This document shows, in pieces, positions 9,694 through 19,017 of a stretch of 64,000 nucleotides of DNA. The position numbers were made by a program, and so were the translations under genes. Source of the stretch: a virus; the IMG/VR virus record IMGVR_UViG_3300023176_004727, positions 22,140 to 86,139 of that record; one strand, written 5' to 3'. Under the pieces are notes generated by a model, which was not told where the DNA came from, searched no databases, and saw nothing but the letters and a program-made list of their open reading frames with translations. Positions within the stretch are counted from its first letter, which is position 1; each line of letters opens with the position of its first letter.

Positions 9694-10469
9694 CTATATT
9701 TTCCAATCATCTTTTGTTTTACTTGTGCAATATCTTTGGAAATTTTATTCAATCCAATTTTCTTAAATATTTTGGCAGATGCATCAAATACCGTATTCTT
9801 ATCAAGAACATCCTGTTTAGACATTCCATCAATCGTGTATTTTTTGCCTTCGTACACGGCCTTTTCTAATCTGTTTGTAAAATCATCTTTGTCACCAAGA
9901 AATACAATTGGATTCCCACCAGCTACAATAATATCTTGCAATCTTGCCGTATCATTTAATCCATTTGCGATTGAAGCCTTGGCATGTCTATAATGTTTAA
10001 AATATTCATCAACATTGCACATTCCACAATAACCATAAATATTATGCGGGTGCTGATGAAAGAATCTAAACTTTAATTTTTTATCATATACAATATTGAG
10101 GCACTCATTAAAAGACTGTGGAGACCCGAAGTATACAACATCAGATTTATATTTATTGAGATCTTTTTCATCTACATCAATTTCTCTTAGAGATACAAAT
10201 GGGGAAATATATCTATCTGATAATTCATTTGTAAAAGTAAAAGAATTTTCCGACTGTGACTCATTAAAGTTAATTGATACAAATTTTCCGTCTATTGGGA
10301 ATCGTGCAGCATTTGGGATATTATGAATGATGATATCTGGACTAAATTCATAGATTGATTTCTGATCTAATTCTGTTATATATCCAACTGTATATCCAGC
10401 CGCCTTTACTGTATCTACAATTGCTTTTACTCTAGAGTCGTGACTATCAATATAGTACAAGATTTTCAT
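9690..10469 (-). CDS. Putative GT-B-like glycosyltransferase
   Basis: A 259-residue protein. The N-terminus (MKILYYIDSHDSRV) resembles the first strand of GT-B glycosyltransferases, and the region around residues 160-200, with ANGLNDTARLQDIIVAGG, has the character of a GT-B nucleotide-sugar binding domain. No E-x7-E motif is clear. It overlaps the nucleotidyltransferase-like gene before it by 4 bases. The glycosyltransferase assignment rests on fold-like features and context. Confidence 0.5.
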   Translation of the reverse strand: MKILYYIDSHDSRVKAIVDTVKAAGYTVGYITELDQKSIYEFSPDIIIHNIPNAARFPIDGKFVSINFNESQSENSFTFTNELSDRYISPFVSLREIDVDEKDLNKYKSDVVYFGSPQSFNECLNIVYDKKLKFRFFHQHPHNIYGYCGMCNVDEYFKHYRHAKASIANGLNDTARLQDIIVAGGNPIVFLGDKDDFTNRLEKAVYEGKKYTIDGMSKQDVLDKNTVFDASAKIFKKIGLNKISKDIAQVKQKMIGKYR

Positions 10470-11161
10470 ATCATTTCCTTTAATGACTTAATGCTGATTT
10501 TATTTTTGCGATCAACATAAATGTCTATTTCTTGATTTACAGTATTTAAGAATTTTTCAACCGTATAAATTTTTTTGGTTTTTGCCTCGTTTAATTTTGA
10601 CTTGATAGTTCTATAGTATAATTTTGGCACAAAAAGAATTTCTGACCAGATGGTTGGTAGGCCATATGACATATTTATTAGCTTATTGTTTTCATATGTT
10701 ATGCCAAGATTATAGTTTTTCTTAATATTGTTATAAACACTAATAGAGATTCTATTTTCATCATATGGCGTTATCGCATCGCTATTAAAGATTCTGTCAC
10801 CATGTATTAAAAAAAAACTTCCTTCTGAACAGCAATTTACAGCAAGTTTCCAAGTATCTATTATGCTTTCCTCTATATAATTTTTATTTTCAAATATGCG
10901 TACATTGCTATATTGTTTTTCATCTATATGCTGGATTATTTTTTTTGACTCAAAGCTGGTCATTAACATGATATCTGCATGTTCATAATTCTTATTTATT
11001 GTTTGTATTTGATGGTCTACTACCGTATTATTATAGTCAATACATGTTAATGGTATATTTTGAGTACCCTTAACTCCAGACTTGCCTCCGCATAATATAA
11101 TAAATGTTACTTTATCAAGATGAGTTTGCTTGATAGTATGGATGCATTCTTGTCTATTCAT
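10466..11161 (-). CDS. NTP-transferase-like (MobA/GT-A fold) protein
   Basis: A 231-residue protein. Residues 18-45 (FIILCGGKSGVKGTQNIPL) match the glycine-rich nucleotide-binding loop of sugar-phosphate nucleotidyltransferases and MobA-like proteins, and FLIHGDRIF near residue 120 resembles the metal-binding D segment. It lies among glycosyltransferase-like genes, so it may activate a sugar phosphate. The K-rich signature is degenerate, so the activity is inferred. Confidence 0.55.
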   Translation of the reverse strand: MNRQECIHTIKQTHLDKVTFIILCGGKSGVKGTQNIPLTCIDYNNTVVDHQIQTINKNYEHADIMLMTSFESKKIIQHIDEKQYSNVRIFENKNYIEESIIDTWKLAVNCCSEGSFFLIHGDRIFNSDAITPYDENRISISVYNNIKKNYNLGITYENNKLINMSYGLPTIWSEILFVPKLYYRTIKSKLNEAKTKKIYTVEKFLNTVNQEIDIYVDRKNKISIKSLKEMI

Positions 11162-11726
11162 TCTTTAATGCGTTAGCAGTGAATAGTACTTCTGGAAAAT
11201 GACAAGACGGATAATTATTGTAGATTTCTCCTACAGGATGCTCATTACCTAAGACTGAGAACAACTTTGACATGTCTACAAATAAACACCTAACTCCTGC
11301 ATTCATTAACGGATGCGACCTGCCATAAACCCTTGTGCTAAATGGTGTCCAAGTATTATTATCTGGATAAATTGACGCGACATTGCTGTTCTCTAAAACC
11401 GAAAAATCAATTTGGTCTATTGCATTATCTAGTAATATATCATGCACTAATATTGAGACCACATCAAAGTGGCTATAACTTATTAGTTTTTGAACAATAA
11501 TTTGATCTGATTTTTCAATATCTTCATAGTTTTCATCAGAGATGTTAATCGCTTCTAAGTCAGAGAACTCAACATGTTCAATTTGAGATCTAATTTTTTT
11601 GGACAGCGTAAAATCATGGAAGTTAATTGTTACATTATGCTTCTTTGACTTACACCCATTTATTATTTTTTGTAAGTAATCTTGATTAAGATCTGAGAAT
11701 ATCTTATAGATTATTAGCACATGCTT
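11154..11726 (-). CDS. Hypothetical protein of glycan cluster
   Basis: The start is placed at ATG 11726 (MKHVLIIYK) because GGAAAG precedes it; an upstream in-frame start would lengthen the overlap with the preceding gene from 23 to 71 bases. The N-terminal hydrophobic strand followed by a charged helix suggests a Rossmann or GT-B-type domain. A PDNNTW...GRSHPLMNAGVR segment near the C-terminus may be functional. No family was recognised. Confidence 0.5.
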   Translation of the reverse strand, partial: KHVLIIYKIFSDLNQDYLQKIINGCKSKKHNVTINFHDFTLSKKIRSQIEHVEFSDLEAINISDENYEDIEKSDQIIVQKLISYSHFDVVSILVHDILLDNAIDQIDFSVLENSNVASIYPDNNTWTPFSTRVYGRSHPLMNAGVRCLFVDMSKLFSVLGNEHPVGEIYNNYPSCHFPEVLFTANALKNE

Positions 11727-12447
11727 CATTGATTTCTTTCCAATTGAATACTTGGGGGTCGCTAGATTCTTCACTGGCTATGTTTTTTAGCTTATTAGAA
11801 AACGATTCCATCATATCTCCATTAAGCCATTTATAAATATGTACCATACTGACGGACTGATGTAGCTTTTCATCAATCGGTTCGATATGTAATACACGGT
11901 GCATCAACTTGGTAGTAAATTTATGGACCTTTTCAAAAATAGTATAGTCAATTTCTTTATCACAATTAAAAAGAAAGACATACCCGTTTTTCAGATGCTT
12001 TAAGCAATCAAAAACTCGTTTTTCGTCAGACACATCTTCATCAACGCTTCTAACAAATGAAGCATGAATATCTAATTCTTTAGAGATTTCTAATAATGGA
12101 CTCAACTTGCATTCATGTGATATAATAAATTTAAAACGATTATTTGTTACATCTTTTAATTTGGAGAGGATATCTTTGACGTTATCAATCTCTTGAACTA
12201 ATAGAATTATTGAGCCGGAAAGAAATACCTCTTCTTCACAAAGTTTTATTTTTTCTTCTAATGATAAGTCTTCATTCCAGTCATGAGTTCTTCTATATCT
12301 ACAAACTCTATCTATTGATGGGCCGTCATCATTCCATTCTATAGTCGCTCCCCGCTGCGTAAACATATCTATAAGGCCATGACTGCATTCTTTTTTATCT
12401 GGATTATAGAAACAGCATTCATTACAAAATGTTCCTAGTTTAGCCAT
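11704..12447 (-). CDS. Hypothetical protein with N-terminal zinc-binding motif
   Basis: A 247-residue protein beginning with a Cys cluster (CNECCFYNPDKKEC, residues 8-21, and VCRYRR near 48), probably a small metal-binding module. The remainder has the alternating strand/helix pattern of GT-A proteins, including a VFLFNCDKEIDY segment near residue 160. It overlaps the glycosyltransferase gene before it by 13 bases. Function unknown; accessory glycan role inferred from context. Confidence 0.5.
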   Translation of the reverse strand: MAKLGTFCNECCFYNPDKKECSHGLIDMFTQRGATIEWNDDGPSIDRVCRYRRTHDWNEDLSLEEKIKLCEEEVFLSGSIILLVQEIDNVKDILSKLKDVTNNRFKFIISHECKLSPLLEISKELDIHASFVRSVDEDVSDEKRVFDCLKHLKNGYVFLFNCDKEIDYTIFEKVHKFTTKLMHRVLHIEPIDEKLHQSVSMVHIYKWLNGDMMESFSNKLKNIASEESSDPQVFNWKEINEACANNL

Positions 12448-14075
12448 AATTCGTTCCCGTCTTTTAATTTAGATCTATTTATTCTCACATCTTCCCAGAT
12501 ATTATAATTCTGTAGTCTCCGACCAAATACATTAATAATTGACTGCCTATCAACTGGTCTTTGTTTATTTGGATTTGATGGAGTAAATTCATTAGAGAAA
12601 TGATCATCCCACGCAATCTTGCTAGATCCTTTTGTTAGATCAGACATTAAGTTCCTCGTAAAGTACGAGTTTTTGTGCCCCTCGTAGTAGCAAAATAGTT
12701 CGGTTAACTCCCGCACAAATCTTTCATTAGACTTTTCTTCCATATTTATTTTTGAAGGTCTAATGATATTTGCAGGCTGTTTCCAGTCAGCATATTCACA
12801 GTCGTCAATGACTTCCATCCACTTTGCGGCAGTCTTGTCCCAGCTATAATGATCTTCAAATAGCTGACGAATATTACTCTTTTGAGTTTTGTCTGATAGA
12901 AAAGTTTTTATGATCTCTACTATGCTATTCTCATCAACAACAGCACGATCACATCCAGTTTCTAATTCTTTATACTTTGTATAAGATATTGGATATGCAT
13001 CTAGTTTATTAACAATGTCTTCCATAGCGGAATAGTTAGTGCAGGCAATTGGTATTCCACATGCAGCAGCCTCAACTTGAGGAAGACCGAACCCTTCTGA
13101 ATTTGCTGGCTGAAGGTAAAGATCAAAAATGTTATATATCTTTGCCAGTATTTCATCTGAAACGCCATTAGATACACTAGACGGCATTGAACTAAATTTA
13201 TTACATTTAAGGCAGACTTTTCTGGCATCTGAAAAAAAACAGACTTCAACATTTTTGCAATCTGTGTTTCCGCATACGTATGTCATTAAAACTCTAGAAG
13301 AGATATCATTAGAGTGGATTAAGTTTGCTAAATTCCATCCAGCGTCTGGATAGCTGGTATGCATATACAAATATGTTTTGGTGTCGCCAGTTTCTTTTAG
13401 ATACTTACTAAATGCAGAAATCAACGCGGGAAATAACTTCCGACGTTGATTCCTCATTACACTACCAATAATATTTATATCATCGCGGACGCCAAATTCA
13501 TCTCTAACAGATTTTTGATTCATAGGAATGAAAGCATCGGATGCTGATGGAGGGGCAGAGCCAACTGTATTTATGTTCTTTCCAGCCTGTTCTTCTAGGA
13601 CATTCTTAGCCCAATCAGAATAGGTTAGTACATAATTTGCATCACAGAATAAATCAATCCATTCTGGATTCTGTGGCGATGCATCTACAGTTGGCATCCA
13701 TGCCCATTTGAAAATTCTTCTATATGGAGAATGATATACAAAGGCATCCATCCAATAATCACGAATTGTTAAAACAATATCTGGCTCGAAATCTAAACAA
13801 ACTCTTTCAAATCTCCAGCTTCCAAATTGATTGCCCGGACTAGAATTATACGATTTCATTTGTTCTTCGTTATGCTCATCTGGAAGAACTGGATAATTTT
13901 TCCAAGGAATACTGGAGCGTCTTGGATCATTAGCGGCTCCATATACAGACATTTCCGCTACATCGTATTTACCGCTTCTATATAGACGCGATATTACTTC
14001 CTTACTGTATTTTGCATATCCCGTATTTAGATATGCGGCCTCGCTAATGAAGAGTACTCTTTTTTTTCTAGCCAT
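12435..14075 (-). CDS. Glycosyltransferase, GT4/GT-B type, with zinc-finger insertion
   Basis: A 546-residue GT-B protein. The C-terminal domain contains NSEGFGLPQVEAAACGIPI, the E-x7-E nucleotide-sugar signature of family GT4. Just before it (about residues 268-295) is an unusual Cys cluster, C-x4-C-x6-C-x8-C-x2-C, apparently a zinc-binding insertion between the two Rossmann domains. Residues after about 430 form a long extension without a recognised domain. It overlaps the sigma-factor gene before it and opens the minus-strand glycan cluster. Substrate unknown; virion glycoprotein or host surface glycan are both plausible targets. Confidence 0.8.
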   Translation of the reverse strand: MARKKRVLFISEAAYLNTGYAKYSKEVISRLYRSGKYDVAEMSVYGAANDPRRSSIPWKNYPVLPDEHNEEQMKSYNSSPGNQFGSWRFERVCLDFEPDIVLTIRDYWMDAFVYHSPYRRIFKWAWMPTVDASPQNPEWIDLFCDANYVLTYSDWAKNVLEEQAGKNINTVGSAPPSASDAFIPMNQKSVRDEFGVRDDINIIGSVMRNQRRKLFPALISAFSKYLKETGDTKTYLYMHTSYPDAGWNLANLIHSNDISSRVLMTYVCGNTDCKNVEVCFFSDARKVCLKCNKFSSMPSSVSNGVSDEILAKIYNIFDLYLQPANSEGFGLPQVEAAACGIPIACTNYSAMEDIVNKLDAYPISYTKYKELETGCDRAVVDENSIVEIIKTFLSDKTQKSNIRQLFEDHYSWDKTAAKWMEVIDDCEYADWKQPANIIRPSKINMEEKSNERFVRELTELFCYYEGHKNSYFTRNLMSDLTKGSSKIAWDDHFSNEFTPSNPNKQRPVDRQSIINVFGRRLQNYNIWEDVRINRSKLKDGNELWLN

Positions 14076-14541
14076 TATTTGTTGCTAGCCTTTCTTTGAT
14101 TTCTGAAAGTATTGAAGACACTTTATTCGAGTTTAGATTTAGTTTTTTGCCAATAGCTCTATTGGATTCGCCATTTCTCTTTAGTGTCACAATCTTTTCT
14201 TCAATTGTATTTTTTAAATTATAATAATCCAATACATCAGATTTGAGAATTTCTTCTGTTTCATCATAACTAAGGCTCTTTAATTCATTATAAATTAGTT
14301 CACGGCCAATCTTATTTTTTCTAATAAACTTTATCATATCATTCTTAGCACAGTGCGTAATAAATGTTGAGACCCTTCCTCGTTCTGGATTGTATTTATT
14401 TGCACTTTTGCAAATTGCTAAAAATCCAACTTGGATTAGATCTTCTATGCTAAATGCCTTGTTTGGGATATAAAGAGAATTTGCAATACTGTAGATAAGG
14501 TTTTTGTTCTCTTCAATCATTTTTTCAACTTGAGAATCCAT
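14068..14541 (-). CDS. Sigma-70 family RNA polymerase sigma factor
   Basis: About 157 residues. Region 2 is clear: DLIQVGFLAICKSANKYNPERGRVSTFITHC followed by a basic helix (residues 36-78) matches the core-binding and -10 recognition helices. The C-terminal part (about 115-150) resembles a region 4 helix-turn-helix (SNRAIGKKLNLNSNKVSSIL). Of two adjacent ATGs, the second (14541) has better spacing from GGAGG. Such a small factor could redirect host RNA polymerase to middle or late phage promoters; it follows an SSB-like gene by TGATG overlap. Confidence 0.8.
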   Translation of the reverse strand: MDSQVEKMIEENKNLIYSIANSLYIPNKAFSIEDLIQVGFLAICKSANKYNPERGRVSTFITHCAKNDMIKFIRKNKIGRELIYNELKSLSYDETEEILKSDVLDYYNLKNTIEEKIVTLKRNGESNRAIGKKLNLNSNKVSSILSEIKERLATNNG

Positions 14542-14873
14542 CATCGTCCTCCGTACTTAATAATCTTAAACTCGTTAATTCTAAAACAAATTAGCTCACT
14601 TGTTGGTGAACCACTATTATCATGAGATATTGATCTGGCCGTTGAATCTACTATCAAAATGTAATCGCCGGGATCGGCATTAGATTCGATGGTCAGTGCT
14701 GCACCACCCCATGCTTCAAAGTTCAAAAGTTCATAATCAATTTTTTTGTTTTTAGACTTTGTACTTCTTCTATTTTCTATTTTAAGCTGTAATGTTATTT
14801 TACAAATACTGGAATCGACATCTGTCTCAAAATTCTTGCTACGTATTTGCCCATAGAATATGCACTTATTCAT
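14541..14873 (-). CDS. SSB-like OB-fold protein
   Basis: A 110-residue protein with the single-strand-binding pattern: MNKCIFYGQI at the N-terminus, a strand with CKITLQLKIENRR, a lysine-rich L12-type loop, then LNFEAWGGAALTI and GDYILIVDSTARS. It lacks an acidic tail. It directly follows the polymerase C-terminal gene, with GAGG ahead of the ATG. A second SSB lies at 40257-40595, so the phage may use one for replication and one for recombination, which is inference. Confidence 0.65.
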   Translation of the reverse strand: MNKCIFYGQIRSKNFETDVDSSICKITLQLKIENRRSTKSKNKKIDYELLNFEAWGGAALTIESNADPGDYILIVDSTARSISHDNSGSPTSELICFRINEFKIIKYGGR

Positions 14874-14882
14874 TTAACTGCC

Positions 14883-16442
14883 TCAAATGCTAAAAACTTT
14901 ATCAATAATAAATGAATTTCTGGTTTTATCTTTTATTTGACCAGATAATAATACTGTGGCTCTATCGTATATTATATCTTTGTTTTGCTCGTATACATCA
15001 GGAAAAATAACAATATTTTCTAATTCTCCAGAATCATCTTCGGCAGATACAAAAGCCATGATGTCGCCGTTCTTAGTTTTATGCTCTCTAACAGTTTTAA
15101 TAATTACAGCAATAACACAATTGTCTGCTCTGCCATCTGTCAATTGTTTACATGTGGCATTTGCGTGACATGCATCTGAACAGGCGTTGAGTTCCGAGTG
15201 ATTAATCGCATATCCAAGCAGCTTTTCTTCTATTCTAGCATATGTCATGGAGTTGTCAGCAAGATTCCTGCCGGGATTTTGAATTCTCATCAAGATATCC
15301 TCAATCTTCATGTATCGGCTCTGTGTAGATATAAATCCTCCATCCTTTTTAACTCCATAGGATAGTAGATTTTTTACAATTTCTGCCGCTGTTAAATTAT
15401 TAATATTGAGATGTTCTTGTATTGACTGCATTTCTTTCTTGGTAAAGTCAGAAAAGCAGTGAAACTCATGAATCATTTCCGTTCTTGATTTGCCAAGACC
15501 AGCAAACGCACCAACGCTAATTAAGTTTTCTATAGCTCTCTTATTTACATTAGGTAGTACATGAACCAATAGGTTGGACCAGTTTATGCTTGAAATATTT
15601 GAGATACTATCCTTTAATTGTTGGAGATGAATTGCACCAACATTCTTGACGTTGCAAATGCCGAAATGAATAGCTGGAAACATACCATCGCGTTTTCCGA
15701 AAGTGAAGTTTTCCTCAAGTACTGAAATGCTTGGACCTTTGATTTCAAGACCTTCCGCTCTTGCTGCCATAATAAGTTGACGCTTTTCCATATCGGGATC
15801 AATCTTATCATCGGCATCTCGTAGCCAGTTTTTCATAAACCTGTCAACATAGTAATTTTTTATATAAGCTGACCAATAGGCCATTTTAGCATATGCTACT
15901 GCATGAGATTTATTGAATGAATACCTAGCCGACTTTTCGATCATGTCAAAGATCTCAGTAGCCTTGCTTTCTTCAATATTATTTTGTTTAGATCCATCAA
16001 TAAACTTGACGCGAACCTGCTTCATCAGATCCGCCTTCTTTTTACCAATAGCCTTGCGTAAGTCGTCTGCCTCTTTCAAGTTGAATCCAGCCATCTTAAC
16101 AGCGATTTCCATCGCCTGTTCTTGATATACAATAACTCCGTAAGTTTCTTCAAGTAGCTTATCAATAGCTGGATGCAGGCTTGGAACTTTATCTTTACCA
16201 TGCTTTCTATCTACATAATGCTGGGTCATAGACTTTCCATCGACGAAAGCCTTTAAGGTTCCGGGTCTAATAATACTAATCAGTGCTGCTAATTCAAGAA
16301 TATTATCAGGCTTCAGTGCCCTGCACCATGTCTTGCCAAGATGACTCTCAATTTGAAAGCATCCCTTGACACGGCCTTCGCCAATCATATCCCAAACGGC
16401 ACGATCATTTTCATTCAATTTTGTGATATCAATCTTCTGCAT
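14883..16442 (-). CDS. dnaE: DNA polymerase III alpha subunit, C-terminal part
   Basis: A 519-residue protein that starts exactly where bacterial DnaE continues after the palm: VKGCFQIES near residue 25, then IRPGTLKAF and the fingers (YGVIVYQEQAMEIAVKMAGF). Helix-hairpin-helix material follows in the middle, and residues 430-515 form the C-terminal OB fold (AVIIKTVREHKTKNGD). It carries no catalytic Asp triad; that lies in the separate gene at 17147-18985. Together the pieces total 1131 residues, close to a normal DnaE. A Cys group near residue 395 could bind metal. AAGG precedes the ATG. Confidence 0.92.
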   Translation of the reverse strand: MQKIDITKLNENDRAVWDMIGEGRVKGCFQIESHLGKTWCRALKPDNILELAALISIIRPGTLKAFVDGKSMTQHYVDRKHGKDKVPSLHPAIDKLLEETYGVIVYQEQAMEIAVKMAGFNLKEADDLRKAIGKKKADLMKQVRVKFIDGSKQNNIEESKATEIFDMIEKSARYSFNKSHAVAYAKMAYWSAYIKNYYVDRFMKNWLRDADDKIDPDMEKRQLIMAARAEGLEIKGPSISVLEENFTFGKRDGMFPAIHFGICNVKNVGAIHLQQLKDSISNISSINWSNLLVHVLPNVNKRAIENLISVGAFAGLGKSRTEMIHEFHCFSDFTKKEMQSIQEHLNINNLTAAEIVKNLLSYGVKKDGGFISTQSRYMKIEDILMRIQNPGRNLADNSMTYARIEEKLLGYAINHSELNACSDACHANATCKQLTDGRADNCVIAVIIKTVREHKTKNGDIMAFVSAEDDSGELENIVIFPDVYEQNKDIIYDRATVLLSGQIKDKTRNSFIIDKVFSI

Positions 16443-16479
16443 CTTTATTGACCTTGTTATTTTTTTTCTTTATGTTCAA

Positions 16480-17160
16480 TCATGCAAATGCACCCTTAAA
16501 CGTTTTACGAGACGCTGTGCTTCTTAACATTCTCATAGTTCTACAGAATAATTCCGCTGTCATAATAACGTCGGACATTGCATCATGTGCCGTCCCTTTA
16601 TCGTAACCCATATATCCACGGACAAGATTATCGGCAGAAAGTGAATTCACATCTTTATTGTTTTCAAACAATGCAAACATAAAGTCAAGCATGTCAATGC
16701 TATGAATTCGATTGAACAAATCCTGCTCGCCACGCTTGTTATCTACAGGTCCAAAATTCCACGGATCTGTCGTACATAGGCGATTCACGATGATAGAGTC
16801 AAAACCCTTGATATTATATCCTACAGATACTGGTGCCGACCAATTACTTCCTTTGAAGTTGTACTGATTGACGTAATCTGTAAAGTTTTTCCAGACGGCT
16901 TTAATAGTTGGTGCCTTCTTTAGCATTTCTGCGGTCTTTCCGTGAACTGCAACGGCACCATCTTCAAGCGGGTCAACACCAAGTGTTTCACACTTTTTTA
17001 TGTTTAGCTCTGGCTTCATTAAAGACTGAAACTCGGAACCTTCTTTGATTTCAAGTTTACGACCATGAACAACAACAGCGGCAATCTGTACGGGTTGTGT
17101 TGTGTACGGATTAGCTGATGTAGTTTCAAAGTCATAAACAATGTAGTCACGATAATTCAT
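16480..17160 (-). CDS. DnaQ-like 3'-5' exonuclease (DEDDh)
   Basis: About 226 residues. Motif Exo I is YDFETT (residues 9-14), and Exo III is HDAMSDV near residue 195, giving the DEDDh set of proofreading exonucleases. ATG 17160 is preferred because GAGGAA precedes it; it overlaps the end of the polymerase N-terminal gene by 14 bases. The gene sits between the two halves of the polymerase alpha subunit, so it most likely supplies the epsilon-type proofreading activity of the phage replicase. Confidence 0.9.
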   Translation of the reverse strand: MNYRDYIVYDFETTSANPYTTQPVQIAAVVVHGRKLEIKEGSEFQSLMKPELNIKKCETLGVDPLEDGAVAVHGKTAEMLKKAPTIKAVWKNFTDYVNQYNFKGSNWSAPVSVGYNIKGFDSIIVNRLCTTDPWNFGPVDNKRGEQDLFNRIHSIDMLDFMFALFENNKDVNSLSADNLVRGYMGYDKGTAHDAMSDVIMTAELFCRTMRMLRSTASRKTFKGAFA

Positions 17161-18985
17161 AATTAATTTCCTCAACAGTATTTGAAATTTTCTCCAGAAG
17201 AGAAACGCCTAAAATGTCAAATTTAACACATCCAATAGCTTCTAAGTCGCCCATTTCCATGCCCGCAATTTGCTCGGAACTACGAGATGATTTTACCATA
17301 GGGCAGATTTTTGTCAAGTCATCAGATGCAATTACAACGCCAGCAGCATGTTTGCCTTGAGTTTTGAAGACGCCTTCCATACGCATTGCCTGCTCAAACA
17401 CCTTAGCATACTCGCCTTGTAGAGTATCGTCATCGTCAAGCCAGCAGTAATCAATTAGAGAATTCCTGTCATTTTCCAAAGCCCAGCGAATTACTGATGG
17501 ATTATCCATTTCTTCCAGCAGGTCGGAAATGGCAGCTTCGTTTGGAATCCTCTCCGTAATCTTATTCATTTCGTCAAAACTGCACGACTCATTGACTCTT
17601 AACACTTCCTTCAAAATAGACCTTCCTGCAAGTCTACCAAATGTAAGCATCTGGCAAACTTGACTATCGCCATATTTATTCTTTAGATATTCGACAACCT
17701 TATCACGGTACGATGGCGGAAAGTCAATGTCGATATCGGGAAGTGATACATGATCTTCAGTATTTCTACCTTCATTATAGAATCGTTCAAAAATCAAGCC
17801 ATATTCAATTGGGTCGATTAGAGTAATTCCTGTGAGATAGCATACTAATGATCCACCACCAGAACCTCGACCGGGACCAACCAAGCATCCTTGATCTCTA
17901 AAATAGTTAACATAATCTTGAACGATTAAGAAGTATCCGGCAAGATTTGCCTTTTCGATAACCTCTAACTCTTTAAGTACACGATCTTTATATATATCAT
18001 ATTTATATGGATCTACTCCAGTCATAATGAGACGTTTCCATCCCTTACGACATAGCTCCTTTAGATATTCATCTTCAGTGCTTCCATCCGGAGTTTCAAA
18101 GTTTGGCAGCTTAGGTTTGGATAGGATATTAATGTCGGCACACAATTCAGTAATCTTGTCAAGATTATCTACCTGTTCTGAACTGTATGCTGCTTCAATA
18201 GCTTCTCTAGTCTTGATATGGTATGAGCTACTCCTAATAAATTTAAGCAAGTCGATATCTTTAGCATTGCTAATCTTATCGGCAAGTTGACGCATAGTTG
18301 TCTTCAGCTTAGTACAGATTAATACGCGATGATCAACAGCATCTTTTCTTTCGGGATAATAACTTGATGTATTCGGAATTACATTGTCATAGACGGATAG
18401 AATGTCAGACATTACCTTGGAGATCGGGAAAGTATCTGAGTCAAGATTGTTGACTTCTAGATAATAATGAGCAAATGTTTGATGCATCAACGCTATTTCA
18501 TCATTGAGTATTTCTTTCCAGTTATTGTCAATGCATGACTTAACCATTTCAATATCGGCAGCATCAAAGATGCAGTCTATATTTGGAAATAGTTTATTAA
18601 ATAGCTTACTACCGACATAGCCATCAATGCAGATAAAGTTGTCTGGATTAATGCTTTGTGTCAAATCGGCAAATGAAATTTTTGGAGTGCCATCATGGTT
18701 ATCTTTAGAATTGGCCTGAGATATAACTCCAAGTAAATCATCCCATGCTTCAATATTTCTACATACAAGAGTTAGTCTTGAATTATCATCTAAGATAATC
18801 TCAGATCCAATGAGCGGGGTGATATCTTCCTTTTTACATGCTTGTATGAAATTAACGCAGCCGCTAATCGTGGCTACATCAGTAATTCCAGCATATCTAT
18901 ATCCAGCATCTTTGCAGGCTTTGGCAATCTGCTTAGATCGAGATGTAGACATAAGTAATGAATAATGGCTGTGATTTCTAATCAT
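17147..18985 (-). CDS. dnaE: DNA polymerase III alpha subunit, N-terminal part (PHP, palm)
   Basis: A 612-residue protein. The PHP domain opens with NHSHYSLL (residues 4-11), keeping the H-x-H metal ligands. The palm has GPGRGSGGGSLVCYL near 370 and the catalytic PDIDIDF near 414-419. The sequence ends at KFDILGVSLLEKI plus a short helix, the point where DnaE normally runs on into the segment found in the 14883-16442 gene. There is no intein or intron remnant at the junction, so this is a gene split. It replicates phage DNA together with the exonuclease, helicase and primase of the same block. Confidence 0.93.
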   Translation of the reverse strand: MIRNHSHYSLLMSTSRSKQIAKACKDAGYRYAGITDVATISGCVNFIQACKKEDITPLIGSEIILDDNSRLTLVCRNIEAWDDLLGVISQANSKDNHDGTPKISFADLTQSINPDNFICIDGYVGSKLFNKLFPNIDCIFDAADIEMVKSCIDNNWKEILNDEIALMHQTFAHYYLEVNNLDSDTFPISKVMSDILSVYDNVIPNTSSYYPERKDAVDHRVLICTKLKTTMRQLADKISNAKDIDLLKFIRSSSYHIKTREAIEAAYSSEQVDNLDKITELCADINILSKPKLPNFETPDGSTEDEYLKELCRKGWKRLIMTGVDPYKYDIYKDRVLKELEVIEKANLAGYFLIVQDYVNYFRDQGCLVGPGRGSGGGSLVCYLTGITLIDPIEYGLIFERFYNEGRNTEDHVSLPDIDIDFPPSYRDKVVEYLKNKYGDSQVCQMLTFGRLAGRSILKEVLRVNESCSFDEMNKITERIPNEAAISDLLEEMDNPSVIRWALENDRNSLIDYCWLDDDDTLQGEYAKVFEQAMRMEGVFKTQGKHAAGVVIASDDLTKICPMVKSSRSSEQIAGMEMGDLEAIGCVKFDILGVSLLEKISNTVEEINYELS

Positions 18986-19017
18986 ATATCAATTCCTTAC
19001 ACTTACAGCAAGTTTTA

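Noticed and set aside
16442-17147. Intein or intron splitting the polymerase alpha gene
   Set aside because: No splice-domain motifs or intron-like RNA were seen at the boundaries; both parts have their own starts and stops and the intervening gene is a normal exonuclease.
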